From UBA11740 sp035635855 (GTDB taxonomy: Bacteria > Acidobacteriota > Blastocatellia > Pyrinomonadales > Pyrinomonadaceae), in contig DASQAF010000003.1 in NCBI GenBank assembly GCA_035635855.1, positions 1 to 64,000 of the forward strand: DNA of 64,000 nucleotides, given 5' to 3'. Position 1 is the stretch's first letter; each line of letters opens with the position of its first letter. Positions 8,884 through 17,273 of the stretch are shown one piece after another. The notes below the pieces were generated by a model that was given only the letters and a program-made list of their open reading frames with translations, had not been told where the DNA came from and searched no databases. Position numbers and translations under genes: made by a program.

Positions 8884-10017
8884 TCAGCCTGCCACGTGAT
8901 CGGTATTGACATAACGTTGAGCGAGAGCAAGACGCTTCTCATAAGCCTCGCGAGCGATCTGCACATCTTCCAGAAACCGCGGCAGCTCTTCCAACAGCAG
9001 GGCTTGCGGGCCATCGACCAGCGCCTGATGCGGTGCGGGATGGAAATCCGCCAGGACCATGTTGGCTCCGGCGATGACGCCCTGTGCGGCCACATGCATG
9101 ACGTCCAGAATGCCTTCCGGTCCGGCCCGCCGCGATCCAACTGCGTGCGAGGGGTCGACACAGACCGGCATGCGCGTCAAGGCCTTCACTACCGGCACGT
9201 GAGCAAAATCGATAAAGTTGCGATGTGGGTCGGCGAGGTTAGACTTAACGCCGCGGAGTCCGAACACCACATTCCGATTTCCTTCGGTGGCCAAATACTC
9301 AGCGGCGTTCAGAGACTCACTCAGAGTGATTCCGAAGCCGCGCTTGAGTAGTACTGGGTAATCCTTCTGCCGCCCGACTATCTTAAGCAACTCGAAGTTC
9401 TGTGTATTGCGGGTGCCAATCTGGAGCATCACGCCGGTCGACCCACCCGTTTCCCGCAGGGCGTCGTTGATCTCATCGATGTGCGATTCGTGCGTGACCT
9501 CCATCGCGATCACCTTGATCCCGTACTTTCCCGCCAACTCAAAAACGTAAGGCAGACACTGCTTGCCGTGCCCCTGAAACGAGTACGGACTCGTGCGTGG
9601 TTTGTAAGCCCCCATCCGCGTGCAAACCTGGCCGTTGTCGCGCAACGCGCGCATCATTCCTTGGACGTTCTCGGGCGTGTCGACCGTGCACAACCCGGCA
9701 AAGACGTGCAGTGTGTCCTGGCCAAACCGCAAGCCCTGATAATCGAAATGAGCCGATCGCCCATCATTTTTGTGCCGGCCAAGCACGCGATATTCTTCCG
9801 AAACCCGCACTACCCGCTCGACGCCTGGCAACTCTTTCATCTCCTCGAGGGATATTGAGGACGTGTTACCGATTAGATAGATCTCAGTCAGCGAGTGCTC
9901 TGCTCCCTGCTCGCGATGAACGCGCAACTGGATGTTGGGAAGCCGAGAGATCTGGGCCATCAGTTGCCGATAGCTATCGCTTTCCGGCTGGATATCAGGA
10001 GTAAGGATTAGGATCAT
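8884..10017 (-). CDS. aroF: divergent 3-deoxy-7-phosphoheptulonate (DAHP) synthase-like protein
   Basis: A 377-residue type I-beta DAHP synthase homologue, the enzyme joining PEP and erythrose 4-phosphate at the head of the shikimate pathway. An N-terminal ferredoxin-like domain (~1-80) precedes the barrel, as in the Thermotoga enzyme. Conserved: GAYKPRTSPYSFQG, QIGTRNTQNF, VLLKRG and DPSHAVGSR. Changed: the metal/PEP loop AGPCSVE reads AGLCTVD (Cys kept), CERGIRT reads GLRGVKS, and the metal-ligand VEVHP reads ADFHP (Glu to Asp). It may be active with altered properties or a paralogue. It lies downstream of pheA on the same strand, consistent with aromatic amino acid supply. Confidence 0.8.
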   Translation of the reverse strand: MILILTPDIQPESDSYRQLMAQISRLPNIQLRVHREQGAEHSLTEIYLIGNTSSISLEEMKELPGVERVVRVSEEYRVLGRHKNDGRSAHFDYQGLRFGQDTLHVFAGLCTVDTPENVQGMMRALRDNGQVCTRMGAYKPRTSPYSFQGHGKQCLPYVFELAGKYGIKVIAMEVTHESHIDEINDALRETGGSTGVMLQIGTRNTQNFELLKIVGRQKDYPVLLKRGFGITLSESLNAAEYLATEGNRNVVFGLRGVKSNLADPHRNFIDFAHVPVVKALTRMPVCVDPSHAVGSRRAGPEGILDVMHVAAQGVIAGANMVLADFHPAPHQALVDGPQALLLEELPRFLEDVQIAREAYEKRLALAQRYVNTDHVAG

Positions 10018-10230
10018 CGACTTTAGGTTTCACATAGCTCATTGCTGGAAGCGCGGACGGCTCGTCACACTGAGTGTGAAGCGCGAGCAGCGTTGGACGA
10101 TTTGGCTTCAAGAAAAGAATGCGCATGCTGTGCGGACGGGACGTCTGCGCTCCCGGCCTTAAGTTGCCTCTCATCCAGAACGATAAGCACTGGCATGGTT
10201 CACAATCTGCTTTAGTCATATTAGTTCGGT

Positions 10231-11373
10231 CTAACCTGCCGGCACGACCGCCGATCGGTAGGCCCCAAGGATTCTAGTCTCCATACGACGATCACGTAAC
10301 TCGCTCAACGCGGACGTAACTTCGCTGTCATTCGGAGAGCCTCGCAGATCGACATAGAAGCAATATTCCCAGGGCCGGCCCTTAACCGGGCGACCCTCGA
10401 TCTTTAGCAAGTCGATCCCCCGCCGTGCGAAGGGCTCAAGCGCGCTGTGCAGCGCGCCCGGTTGATGCGGCAGATCGATCACCAATGAAATCTTATTGGG
10501 GTCGCCGGAAGATTTCTCCGTTGGGGTCAGTAAAAGAAAGCGCGTGTAATTCTCGCTGCTGTCTTCCAGATGCTCACGAAGAATCACTCCGCCGTATTGC
10601 TCTGCTGCTCGTTTGCCGGCGATGGCCGCGCGGGTGGTGTCAGCCTGCGCAACTACTCGCGCGACGCTCCCGGCGGTGTCTTCCGCGGCGATGCGGCGAA
10701 TCTGTGGATTGGCCGCCAGAAAGCGACGACATTGATCGAGCGCCACCGGATGCGACTCAACTGTAGCGATCCGATCGAACGACGCGCCCGGACAACCAAT
10801 TAAGTAGTGATGGATTGGAATGATGACTTCGCCGGAAATATACAGTTTGCTATCCAACAGCAGGTCATAGCAGGCATGAACGAACCCAGCCAAACTGTTT
10901 TCGATGGGCGCCAGAAGGCAGTCTGCGGCTCGATCGTCAATCGCCGCGAACAGCGACTCGAAGGTTGCTCGCGGCACAAGCGTGATGTTTTCACCAAGGA
11001 GTTTGACCGCAGCCTCTTCACTAAATGCGCCTCGGGCGCCTTGAAAAGCGACGCGCAGTGCTTCCTGGCCCTCCATGGAAAGAGCAGGCGCAGCTGGTTC
11101 ATGACTCGGTTGGGTGGCGAGATTTTGAATGCGGCGGGATTCGTGAATGATGGCCCGATAGAGTTCTACGATTGCCCGATCGTCCAGGGGGCCATCATTC
11201 GTTTCGCACATACGCTCGATCACTTCGCGCTCCCGCGTATGATCGCAAAGCGACGCGCCCGCTTCCTTCTTCGATTCGCCGACCTTCAGGGCGAGGCGAG
11301 CGCGTTCGTTGAGCAAACGCAGGAGATCGCCGTCAAGCTCGTCAATCCGCGAACGCCAATCATTGATGCCCAT
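10231..11373 (-). CDS. pheA: bifunctional chorismate mutase / prephenate dehydratase
   Basis: A 380-residue P-protein converting chorismate to prephenate and then phenylpyruvate. Residues ~1-85: AroQ-type chorismate mutase (RIDELDGDLLRLLNERARLA). Residues ~105-285: prephenate dehydratase (FQGARGAFSEEAA, PIENSLAGFV, VESHPVALDQC, NYTRFLLL with the key Thr). Residues ~295-375: ACT domain for feedback by phenylalanine, in which the usual ESRP reads EGRP. ATG 11373 has GAGAGGG upstream; a slightly longer frame starts at 11400. It precedes the DAHP-synthase-like gene on the minus strand with a ~210-base gap. Confidence 0.93.
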   Translation of the reverse strand: MGINDWRSRIDELDGDLLRLLNERARLALKVGESKKEAGASLCDHTREREVIERMCETNDGPLDDRAIVELYRAIIHESRRIQNLATQPSHEPAAPALSMEGQEALRVAFQGARGAFSEEAAVKLLGENITLVPRATFESLFAAIDDRAADCLLAPIENSLAGFVHACYDLLLDSKLYISGEVIIPIHHYLIGCPGASFDRIATVESHPVALDQCRRFLAANPQIRRIAAEDTAGSVARVVAQADTTRAAIAGKRAAEQYGGVILREHLEDSSENYTRFLLLTPTEKSSGDPNKISLVIDLPHQPGALHSALEPFARRGIDLLKIEGRPVKGRPWEYCFYVDLRGSPNDSEVTSALSELRDRRMETRILGAYRSAVVPAG

Positions 11374-11511
11374 CTCAATTTCCCTCTCTTCGCGGAACAC
11401 AGCTTACCAAACTCGACTCAGGTTCCCGTCATCATCCGCGACGGCGCCGCGGCTGCTGGAGAAATGACCTACAAGAATCCGACCGCGTACGTCGCAACCA
11501 AAATAATCTGA

Positions 11512-11949
11512 CTACGAATCCCACGCGTTATCGTCTCCGCGCAGAAGTTTCGCTATTTCCGCGTGGGCCATCACTGCGGCGGGCGCACGCTGTAAAGCAG
11601 CTTGATACTTTTCTCTAAATGTTTTGTCCGCCGACGAAGTGAATAGCAGGCGAGCCTGGTCGAGCAGGTTGTCCACGTCGCTCTTTGTCGCCGGCTCTTC
11701 CGCGCCAAGCATTTCATCCATTTGCACGACCAGCGCCGAGATCTGACGCAGCCATGCAAACTGCGCATGATTGATAACGAGCTGCAATAACTCGCCACTC
11801 GTGAGGCGTCCGGAGATCCGTTCGAAATCCGCGCGCTCCATGTCCAACAGAGTCTTGTGAAGATGCAAAAGGTTGCGCCGCAGCTCCTGCAAATGTTTAA
11901 GCGCTGCCGCGGGCAGCACAACGACATGTTCAGACGGATTGTCGTTCAT
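11512..11949 (-). CDS. conserved hypothetical protein, helical
   Basis: About 145 residues, predicted mostly helical (HLQELRRNLLHLHKTLLDME, LVINHAQFAWLRQISALVVQ). No signal peptide, membrane segment or recognised family. ATG 11949 is chosen over the longer frame at 12051 because the longer form would overlap the upstream sigma-factor gene and GGAGGA lies upstream of 11949. It follows the ECF sigma gene by ~45 bases on the same strand, so it may be co-transcribed. Function unknown. Confidence 0.65.
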   Translation of the reverse strand: MNDNPSEHVVVLPAAALKHLQELRRNLLHLHKTLLDMERADFERISGRLTSGELLQLVINHAQFAWLRQISALVVQMDEMLGAEEPATKSDVDNLLDQARLLFTSSADKTFREKYQAALQRAPAAVMAHAEIAKLLRGDDNAWDS

Positions 11950-11992
11950 AAGAAGTTCTGAAGTCCTCCGATACTGTAACCCGGCATCCAAA

Positions 11993-13246
11993 TCAGGCGG
12001 TCGGCTGAACTTCGCGCAGACGCCGCTCGAGGAATCGTCGCTCGCTCTCATTAGTCACCAAAGCAAGCGCGCGCTCATAGCTCTGCGCTGCTTCCTCTTT
12101 AGATCCAATGCGCCGCAGCAGATCGGCGCGCGCGGCATGCAACAGGTGATAGTCCGCAAGTTCAGCCGCGAGCGCGTCGATTAACGCCAGCGCCGGTTGC
12201 GGCCCTTCCGCCATCGCGATTGCCACCGCGCGGTTCAGTGACACGATCGGAGAAGGCTGCACGAACTCCAGGAGATCGTAGAGTCTAACTATGCGGTGCC
12301 AGTCTGTATCTTCGGCGCGCGGCGCCCTGCAATGCTCGGCGGCTATCGCGGCCTGCAGGGAAAACGGGCCAAGTTCATCCCCTGAACCAGGGCGCAGCGC
12401 CTCGGCGACCAGTGGCAGAGCCTCAGTGATCTGCTCTTGATCCCAACGGCCTCGATCCTGCTCTTCAAGTACGACGAGATCCCCGGCCTCATTTAGACGA
12501 GCATCGCGCCGCGAATCATGTAGCAACATGAGGGCGACCAGACCGGTTACCTCTGCGGGCGGCGGCGGCGCCATCAACAGTCTGACAAGGCGTCCCAGCC
12601 GGATGGCTTCATTGCAGAGATCGGTCCTTACCAGCGGCTCGCCTCGAGTGGCAACGTAGCCTTCGTTGAAGACGAGATAGATCACGGTGAGCACCGCATC
12701 CAGGCGCGCAGGCAGTTCGTTTGTGTCAGGCACCTTATAAGGAATCCCGGCATTGCGAATCTTCCGCTTGGCGCGCACAAGCCGCTGCGCCATTGTCGCC
12801 GCTGGAACCAGAAACGCGCGCGCGATTTCGTCGGTCTCCAGACCGCCCAGCGTGCGCAGCGTCAGCGCTACCTGCGCTTCGGGCGCCAGCGCTGGGTGGC
12901 AACAGGTGAAGATTAAGCGCAAGCGATCATCGGGAATTTCTTCGGTGTCATACTCAGGCTCTTCAACCGACGGAGTTAACTCGGCGTAAGATTCAAGTTT
13001 TTCCTGGAAACGGTTCTGCCGACGGATGCGGTCGATGGCTTTGTGTTTTGCCGTCTGAATGATCCAGGCCCGCGGGATTTCCGGGACGCCATCAACTCGC
13101 CACTGATCGACGGCGGCGGCAAAGGCTTCCTGCGCTGACTCTTCAGCCACATCGAAATCGCCAAATTGCCGAATCAAGGTGGCAACAATTCGCCCCCAGT
13201 CGGACTGATACACTGCGTCGGCGGCCATATTGGCGCTGGAAAGCAT
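11993..13246 (-). CDS. ECF42-type RNA polymerase sigma factor with C-terminal TPR-like extension
   Basis: A 417-residue sigma factor, about twice the usual ECF length. Region 2 is near the N-terminus (AEESAQEAFAAAVDQW, RAWIIQTAKHKAIDRIRRQ) and region 4 near residues ~115-165 (LRLIFTCCHPALAPEAQVAL, GLETDEIARAFLVPAATMAQ, RLVRAKRKI). The following ~240 residues are the TPR-like extension that defines group ECF42, known to be genetically linked to DGPF (YCII-like) proteins. Three DGPF genes lie just across the divergent intergenic region, which fits exactly. No anti-sigma gene is visible, as expected for the group. It probably drives the stress-type island to its right (inference). Confidence 0.92.
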   Translation of the reverse strand: MLSSANMAADAVYQSDWGRIVATLIRQFGDFDVAEESAQEAFAAAVDQWRVDGVPEIPRAWIIQTAKHKAIDRIRRQNRFQEKLESYAELTPSVEEPEYDTEEIPDDRLRLIFTCCHPALAPEAQVALTLRTLGGLETDEIARAFLVPAATMAQRLVRAKRKIRNAGIPYKVPDTNELPARLDAVLTVIYLVFNEGYVATRGEPLVRTDLCNEAIRLGRLVRLLMAPPPPAEVTGLVALMLLHDSRRDARLNEAGDLVVLEEQDRGRWDQEQITEALPLVAEALRPGSGDELGPFSLQAAIAAEHCRAPRAEDTDWHRIVRLYDLLEFVQPSPIVSLNRAVAIAMAEGPQPALALIDALAAELADYHLLHAARADLLRRIGSKEEAAQSYERALALVTNESERRFLERRLREVQPTA

Positions 13247-13359
13247 GTTTTGTCAGTACCGCCTGCATACGCGGGGCGGGTTTTAGTCTTTGATAATAAA
13301 AATATTCGGGCGAAGTGTCGATCCGTGCGCTCGCCGTTCGATCTAATAGCAGAAGTAGT

Positions 13360-13436
13360 TTGGAAAGTGGCACGGGGCGTCCCGTCCGTGAAATCACGCG
13401 CAAGATGCGCGTGCCACAACCGATGGAGGCACAGAT
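13360..13436. repeat. palindromic repeat copy A, upstream of first DGPF gene
   Basis: Begins GTGGCACGGGGCGT and closes CGCGTGCCAC, an inverted repeat, and runs into a TGGAGGCACA ribosome site directly before ATG 13437. A near-identical copy precedes the second DGPF gene at 13827-13901. Confidence 0.75.
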
Positions 13437-13802
13437 ATGAAATACATGTTATTGATTTACCATGATGAGCAAACATGGAATCAGCTCACTGAGGCCGAGC
13501 GTCAGCAGATTTACCTTGAGTACCGCGAGTTGAGGCAACAGCTTCAGTCCAGCGGGCAATATCTGATGGGCAACCAGTTGCAGCCGACGACCGCGGCCAG
13601 CACCGTCCGCGTTCGCGACCGTAAACAACTGGTGACCGACGGTCCGTTTGCCGAGACGCGCGAGCAGCTCGGCGGCTTCTTTATGATCGAGGCGACGGAC
13701 CCGGACGAGGCAACGAGGATCGCCGCTCAAATTCCGTCGGCGCGCATGGGCTCTATAGAAATCCGGCCGGTGGTGGAAACAGCGGAATCAGCATCGGCCT
13801 AA
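13437..13802 (+). CDS. DGPF-domain (YCII-related) protein
   Basis: A 121-residue YCII/DGPF protein: MKYMLLIYHDEQTW start and the defining TDGPFAETREQLGGFFMIEA core, ending with SIEIRPV. The DGPF family is widespread beside ECF42 sigma genes; the biochemical role is not established and a small-molecule binding or degradative role is only suspected. It diverges from the sigma gene. ATG 13437 has GGAGG upstream. The next gene is a close paralogue, probably from tandem duplication together with its upstream region. Confidence 0.9.
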   Translation: MKYMLLIYHDEQTWNQLTEAERQQIYLEYRELRQQLQSSGQYLMGNQLQPTTAASTVRVRDRKQLVTDGPFAETREQLGGFFMIEATDPDEATRIAAQIPSARMGSIEIRPVVETAESASA

Positions 13803-13826
13803 GACGTAGGACTTACTAATGGAGTT

Positions 13827-13901
13827 TGGAAGTGGCACGGGCGTCTCGCCCGTGAAATCACGCGCAAGATGTGCGTGCCACGATCAATGGAGGCACATAA
13901 T
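13827..13901. repeat. palindromic repeat copy B, upstream of second DGPF gene
   Basis: GTGGCACGGGCGTCTCGCCC arm and GTGCGTGCCAC arm, near-identical to 13360-13436, ending with the same TGGAGGCACA ribosome site. The duplication spans regulatory region and gene start. Confidence 0.75.
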
Positions 13902-14258
13902 ATGAAGTACATGTTACTGGTTTATCTCGACGAGCAGGCCATGACTGACGAAGAGCGAGAGCACTGTTATGTTGAGTCCGCCCAGCTCGCACAGGATCTC
14001 AACTCAAGCGGTCAGTATCTGGACGCCAGCCCCCTGCATCCCGTAGCTACGGCGACCAGCGTCCGAGTGCGTGAAGGTAAGAAAGTGGTTACCGATGGCC
14101 CTTTCGCAGAGACGCGCGAACAACTCGGCGGTTATTACGTGATCGAAGCCGGCGATCTCGACGAGGCTATCAGCATCGCCGAACGAATTCCGCCGGCACG
14201 ATTCGGGACGGTCGAGATCCGGCCAGTCATGGAAATTGGCGGGCTACCGGCGAACTAA
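13902..14258 (+). CDS. DGPF-domain (YCII-related) protein
   Basis: A 118-residue paralogue of the preceding gene: MKYMLLVYLDEQAM and TDGPFAETREQLGGYYVIEA are almost the same, ending TVEIRPV. ATG 13902 is preferred over an upstream in-frame start because the ribosome site and N-terminus then match the paralogue. It is part of the plus-strand run facing the ECF42 gene. No catalytic residues can be assigned. Confidence 0.9.
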   Translation: MKYMLLVYLDEQAMTDEEREHCYVESAQLAQDLNSSGQYLDASPLHPVATATSVRVREGKKVVTDGPFAETREQLGGYYVIEAGDLDEAISIAERIPPARFGTVEIRPVMEIGGLPAN

Positions 14259-14342
14259 GATTTGTTTTTGTTCAGGATGTCGATCGAGCCGGTGGCTGTT
14301 CGACTAACCACCAGAGACGATAAAAAAGGAAGGTAGGATGAA

Positions 14343-14711
14343 ATGGCAAATCCATTTGTGCACGTAGAACTGAACACGACAGACGTCGACAAGGCGAAGG
14401 AATTCTATAGCAAGTTGTTTGACTGGGAACTCGAAGATATGGCGATGGGTCCCAGCGATACCTACACGATCATCAAGGTCGGGGATGGCACCGGCGGCGG
14501 ATTACTCAAGAATCCAATGCCCGGCGTTCCTTCGTTTTGGCTGGCTTATGTGCTGGTAGACGATATCGGGGCGGCGACGAAGAAAGCAGAATCTCTGGGC
14601 GCGAAGATTGTGAAGAACTCGATCGAAGTGCCGGATATGGGCTGGCTCAGCATAATCGCCGATCCGACCGGAGCTGCGTTGGGTCTGTGGCAAACAAAGA
14701 AAACTAAGTGA
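14343..14711 (+). CDS. VOC-superfamily (glyoxalase/dioxygenase fold) protein
   Basis: A 122-residue protein with two beta-alpha-beta-beta-beta halves: NPFVHVELNTTDVDKAKEFY starts the first, FWLAYVLVDDIGAATKKAES the second, and IADPTGAALGLWQ closes it. This is the layout of lactoylglutathione-lyase-like and resistance proteins. Metal ligands cannot be pinned down from one sequence. First of five VOC genes in the ECF42-linked island. Confidence 0.85.
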   Translation: MANPFVHVELNTTDVDKAKEFYSKLFDWELEDMAMGPSDTYTIIKVGDGTGGGLLKNPMPGVPSFWLAYVLVDDIGAATKKAESLGAKIVKNSIEVPDMGWLSIIADPTGAALGLWQTKKTK

Positions 14712-14800
14712 CCCCTGCTCGAACGATCGAGGTGTCGATCTCGGGGCACATCAATCGACTAAGAGCTCTAAGACAGAAAATCAAGAAGGAGAAAAGACAG

Positions 14801-15220
14801 ATGCGATTCATGGTAATTGTAAAAGCCAATAAAGATTCGGAAGCCGGAGTGATGCCCACAAAGGAATTGCTTACTCAGATGGGAAAGTTCAATGAAGAGC
14901 TGGTGAAAGCCGGCGTGATGCTTGCGGGCGAGGGGCTTCATCCAAGTTCGAAGGGCGCGCGCGTCAAATTCTCTGGCGGAAAGACGACTGTGATCGACGG
15001 ACCCTTCGCCGAAACGAAAGAGTTGGTTGCCGGTTATTGGATCTGGCAAGTAAAGTCGAAGCAAGAGGCGATCGATTGGCTTAAGCGCGCTCCGTTCGAG
15101 GACACTGAGGTCGAGATTCGACAGGTCTTCGATGCCGAAGATTTTGGGGACGAGTTCACTCCCGAACTGAGGGAGCAGGAAGAGCGCCTGCGCGCGCAGG
15201 TGGCCGCGACGAAGAGTTAG
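14801..15220 (+). CDS. DGPF-domain (YCII-related) protein, longer C-terminus
   Basis: A 139-residue YCII protein: MRFMVIVKANKDSEAG, the IDGPFAETKELVAGYWIWQV core and EDTEVEIRQVF. It is more divergent than the two copies to its left and has an extra acidic helical tail of ~25 residues. ATG 14801 is chosen over the longer frame from 14708 because AAGGAGA precedes it and the longer form overlaps the upstream stop. The role is as unclear as for the family. Confidence 0.9.
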   Translation: MRFMVIVKANKDSEAGVMPTKELLTQMGKFNEELVKAGVMLAGEGLHPSSKGARVKFSGGKTTVIDGPFAETKELVAGYWIWQVKSKQEAIDWLKRAPFEDTEVEIRQVFDAEDFGDEFTPELREQEERLRAQVAATKS

Positions 15221-15242
15221 GCGTTGACGAAAGATTAACCAT

Positions 15243-15351
15243 AGCCACAGAGACACGGAGACAAAGAGAGAGATGAGAACAACTCGGATTGAGGGCTATA
15301 GTTTCTGATTGATTCGATCGTGTTCTCTCTGTGACTCCGTGACTCTGTGGC
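15243..15351. repeat. intergenic palindrome, CACAGAG/CTCTGTG type
   Basis: Left arm GCCACAGAGACACGGAGACA is mirrored by GTGACTCCGTGACTCTGTGG on the right; long hairpin between a DGPF and a DinB gene. Confidence 0.75.
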
Positions 15352-15396
15352 AAGTTTGATTTCTTCAGCAAGACCTTCGAACAGGAGCAGAACGCA

Positions 15397-15894
15397 ATGA
15401 AGCTGATCGATTCGTTGACTACGGAGTTTGACCACGAGGCGCAGACGACCCGTAAGCACTTGGAACGGCTGCCCGAAGACAAGCTGGACTGGCGTCCGCA
15501 TCAGAAGTCGTTTACGGCGGTTGCTTTGGCATCGCACATAACCGAAATGGTCAGTTGGGCCGATGCGATACTCAATCAGGACGAAATCGACTTCAATCCT
15601 GCCACCTACAAGCCGTACGTTGCCACGTCATTGGCAGACCTTCTTAAGACTTTCGATGACAACGTCGCCAAAGGCAAACAAGCTTTGGCCGGCGCTACTG
15701 ACGATACGCTGGAGCAGCCGTGGAGGCTCAAGATCATGGGCCGAGTGCAGGTCGAAAAGCCCCGGGCAGCCGCGCTCCGCGACTTCGCGTTGAGTCACAT
15801 GATTCATCACCGAGGGCAGTTTTCGGTTTACCTGCGCCTGCTTGATATCCCCGTGCCCGGTTCATACGGCCCGAGCGCGGACGAGCAAGCCTGA
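15397..15894 (+). CDS. DinB-family protein
   Basis: A 165-residue four-helix-bundle protein of the DinB/YfiT superfamily. The likely metal triad is present: His47 in ALASHITEM and His134 and His138 in SHMIHHRGQF, followed by VYLRLLDIPVPGSYGPSADE. Members include thiol-dependent transferases; no substrate can be read. It belongs to the ECF42-linked run. ATG 15397 has a weak GGAGC upstream. Confidence 0.88.
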   Translation: MKLIDSLTTEFDHEAQTTRKHLERLPEDKLDWRPHQKSFTAVALASHITEMVSWADAILNQDEIDFNPATYKPYVATSLADLLKTFDDNVAKGKQALAGATDDTLEQPWRLKIMGRVQVEKPRAAALRDFALSHMIHHRGQFSVYLRLLDIPVPGSYGPSADEQA

Positions 15895-16037
15895 GTGTTT
15901 ATGTACGTCAGAAGAGTCGGTAACGGTAAACCTGGAGAGTAACGACGCGCACGGAGATTACTCATGCCGACCAGGAAAGGGAGAACTCCCGCCACGGCGA
16001 CCAAAAGTCCGTTATCCGGCGGCTCGCAGCGCGCCGT

Positions 16038-16110
16038 GTGTCAGAAGCCCGACCGTCAGGTAGGGCATCGTAATGAGACAGGCCCTCCCTGACGGTCGGG
16101 CTTCTGACAC
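16038..16110. repeat. palindromic repeat, GTGTCAGAAGCCCGACCGT element (copy 1)
   Basis: GTGTCAGAAGCCCGACCGTC at the left and its reverse complement at the right enclose ~25 bases; a near-identical copy lies at 41305-41385. As RNA it would form a very stable hairpin. Confidence 0.85.
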
Positions 16111-16131
16111 TTTTCCGCGCCAGGAATAGAT

Positions 16132-16609
16132 ATGTTTGTTCTCGTCCGCACGATCACTTACGCTGCGCTCTTCATCGGCCTGCTGCTCATTTACTTACCG
16201 GCCCGCCTCTTATCATGGTCGGGCATTGTGCGCCCGGCGGCGATTCAATTGCCGCAGGTTGCCGGCATGGTGATCGGGGCGGCGGGCGGGGCCATCGCGT
16301 TGTGGTGCATATTCACTTTCGCCCTGATCGGTAGAGGCACGCCGGCGCCCTTCGATCCGCCGCGCCGGCTGGTGATTCGTGGTCCCTACCGTTTCGTGCG
16401 GAATCCCATGTACATTGGCGCTGGACTCGCGCTCGCCGGTGCTGCCCTCTTTTACGAATCCTGGCCGTTGCTCGTCTATGCGGGCCTCCTTCGTTGTTGT
16501 GACTAACCTCTTCGTCGTGCTTTACGAAGAGCCCATTCTGCGGAGTACTTTCGAGCAAGAGTACGAAGCATACTGCCGCCAGGTCAGGCGCTGGTGGCCG
16601 AAGGTATGA
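16132..16609 (+). pseudogene. isoprenylcysteine carboxyl methyltransferase-like membrane protein, frameshifted
   Basis: The first frame (16132-16506) encodes three hydrophobic segments and the family motif RLVIRGPYRFVRNPMYIGAG, then runs into LLRCCD and stops. The expected C-terminus (TNLFVVLYEEPILRSTF, EQEYEAYCRQVRRWWPKV) continues in another frame to 16609. The shift lies around 16485-16500 and is equivalent to one extra base. Either a recent pseudogene or a sequencing/assembly slip. The intact protein would be a ~158-residue membrane methyltransferase of the ICMT/phospholipid-methyltransferase superfamily. Confidence 0.78.
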
Positions 16610-16643
16610 ACTACAAATCATCTGAAGAAGAAGGTAACCAATC

Positions 16644-17048
16644 ATGGCTATCACGCCGTATCTCTTGTATGAAGATGTCAACGGAGCTCTGAAGTTTTTA
16701 GCGAAGGCGTTCGGATTCCGAAAGTACGGCGCCCAGATGCGGGGCACCGACGGCAAGATCAATCACGCCGCGATGAAGCTCGGCGATGACCTAATCATGA
16801 TGGGCTGCCCTGGGGCCGGTTATCGGAACCCGAAGCGGCTCGGCCAGGCCACGCAGAGTCTCTACATCAATGTTGATGATGTGGACAAACATCTGGCGCG
16901 CGCGCGGAAAGCCGGTGCCACAGTCATCGAGGAACCCGCGGATACTGGTTACGGTCATCGCCGTTATGGTGCAGAAGATCCCGAAGGGCATCAGTGGTAC
17001 TTTGCACAGGATGTTCCCCGACTGAAACGGAAACGGAAAACCAGTTGA
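16644..17048 (+). CDS. VOC-superfamily protein (PhnB/glyoxalase-like)
   Basis: A 134-residue VOC protein: ITPYLLYEDVNGALKFLAKA begins the first half, QSLYINVDDVDKHLARARKA the second, with DTGYGHRRYGAEDPEGHQWY at the end. The EDPEGHQW motif is typical of bleomycin-resistance-like VOC proteins. Basic tail (RLKRKRKTS). ATG 16644 has AAGGTAA upstream. Probable small-molecule binding or detoxification role, substrate unknown. Confidence 0.85.
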   Translation: MAITPYLLYEDVNGALKFLAKAFGFRKYGAQMRGTDGKINHAAMKLGDDLIMMGCPGAGYRNPKRLGQATQSLYINVDDVDKHLARARKAGATVIEEPADTGYGHRRYGAEDPEGHQWYFAQDVPRLKRKRKTS

Positions 17049-17273
17049 ATTAGCTGAGCGGCTGCGGCGAGCTTTAGCAATGCTCGTCAATCTCTGGATA
17101 GTATTGCCAAACGTTCCTGAACCTGTCGATTTCGCTTCCCCTTGTTCGACTTATAAGTAGAGAGACAATAATGTAGAGGGCCAGGCCGAAGCCGGTCGAG
17201 ATTTTAACTAATTCTCCCAGGGGAGACGGGAGAACCGGCCGGAGCTTGGAAGCAAAACCTAAAGGAGACTGAC

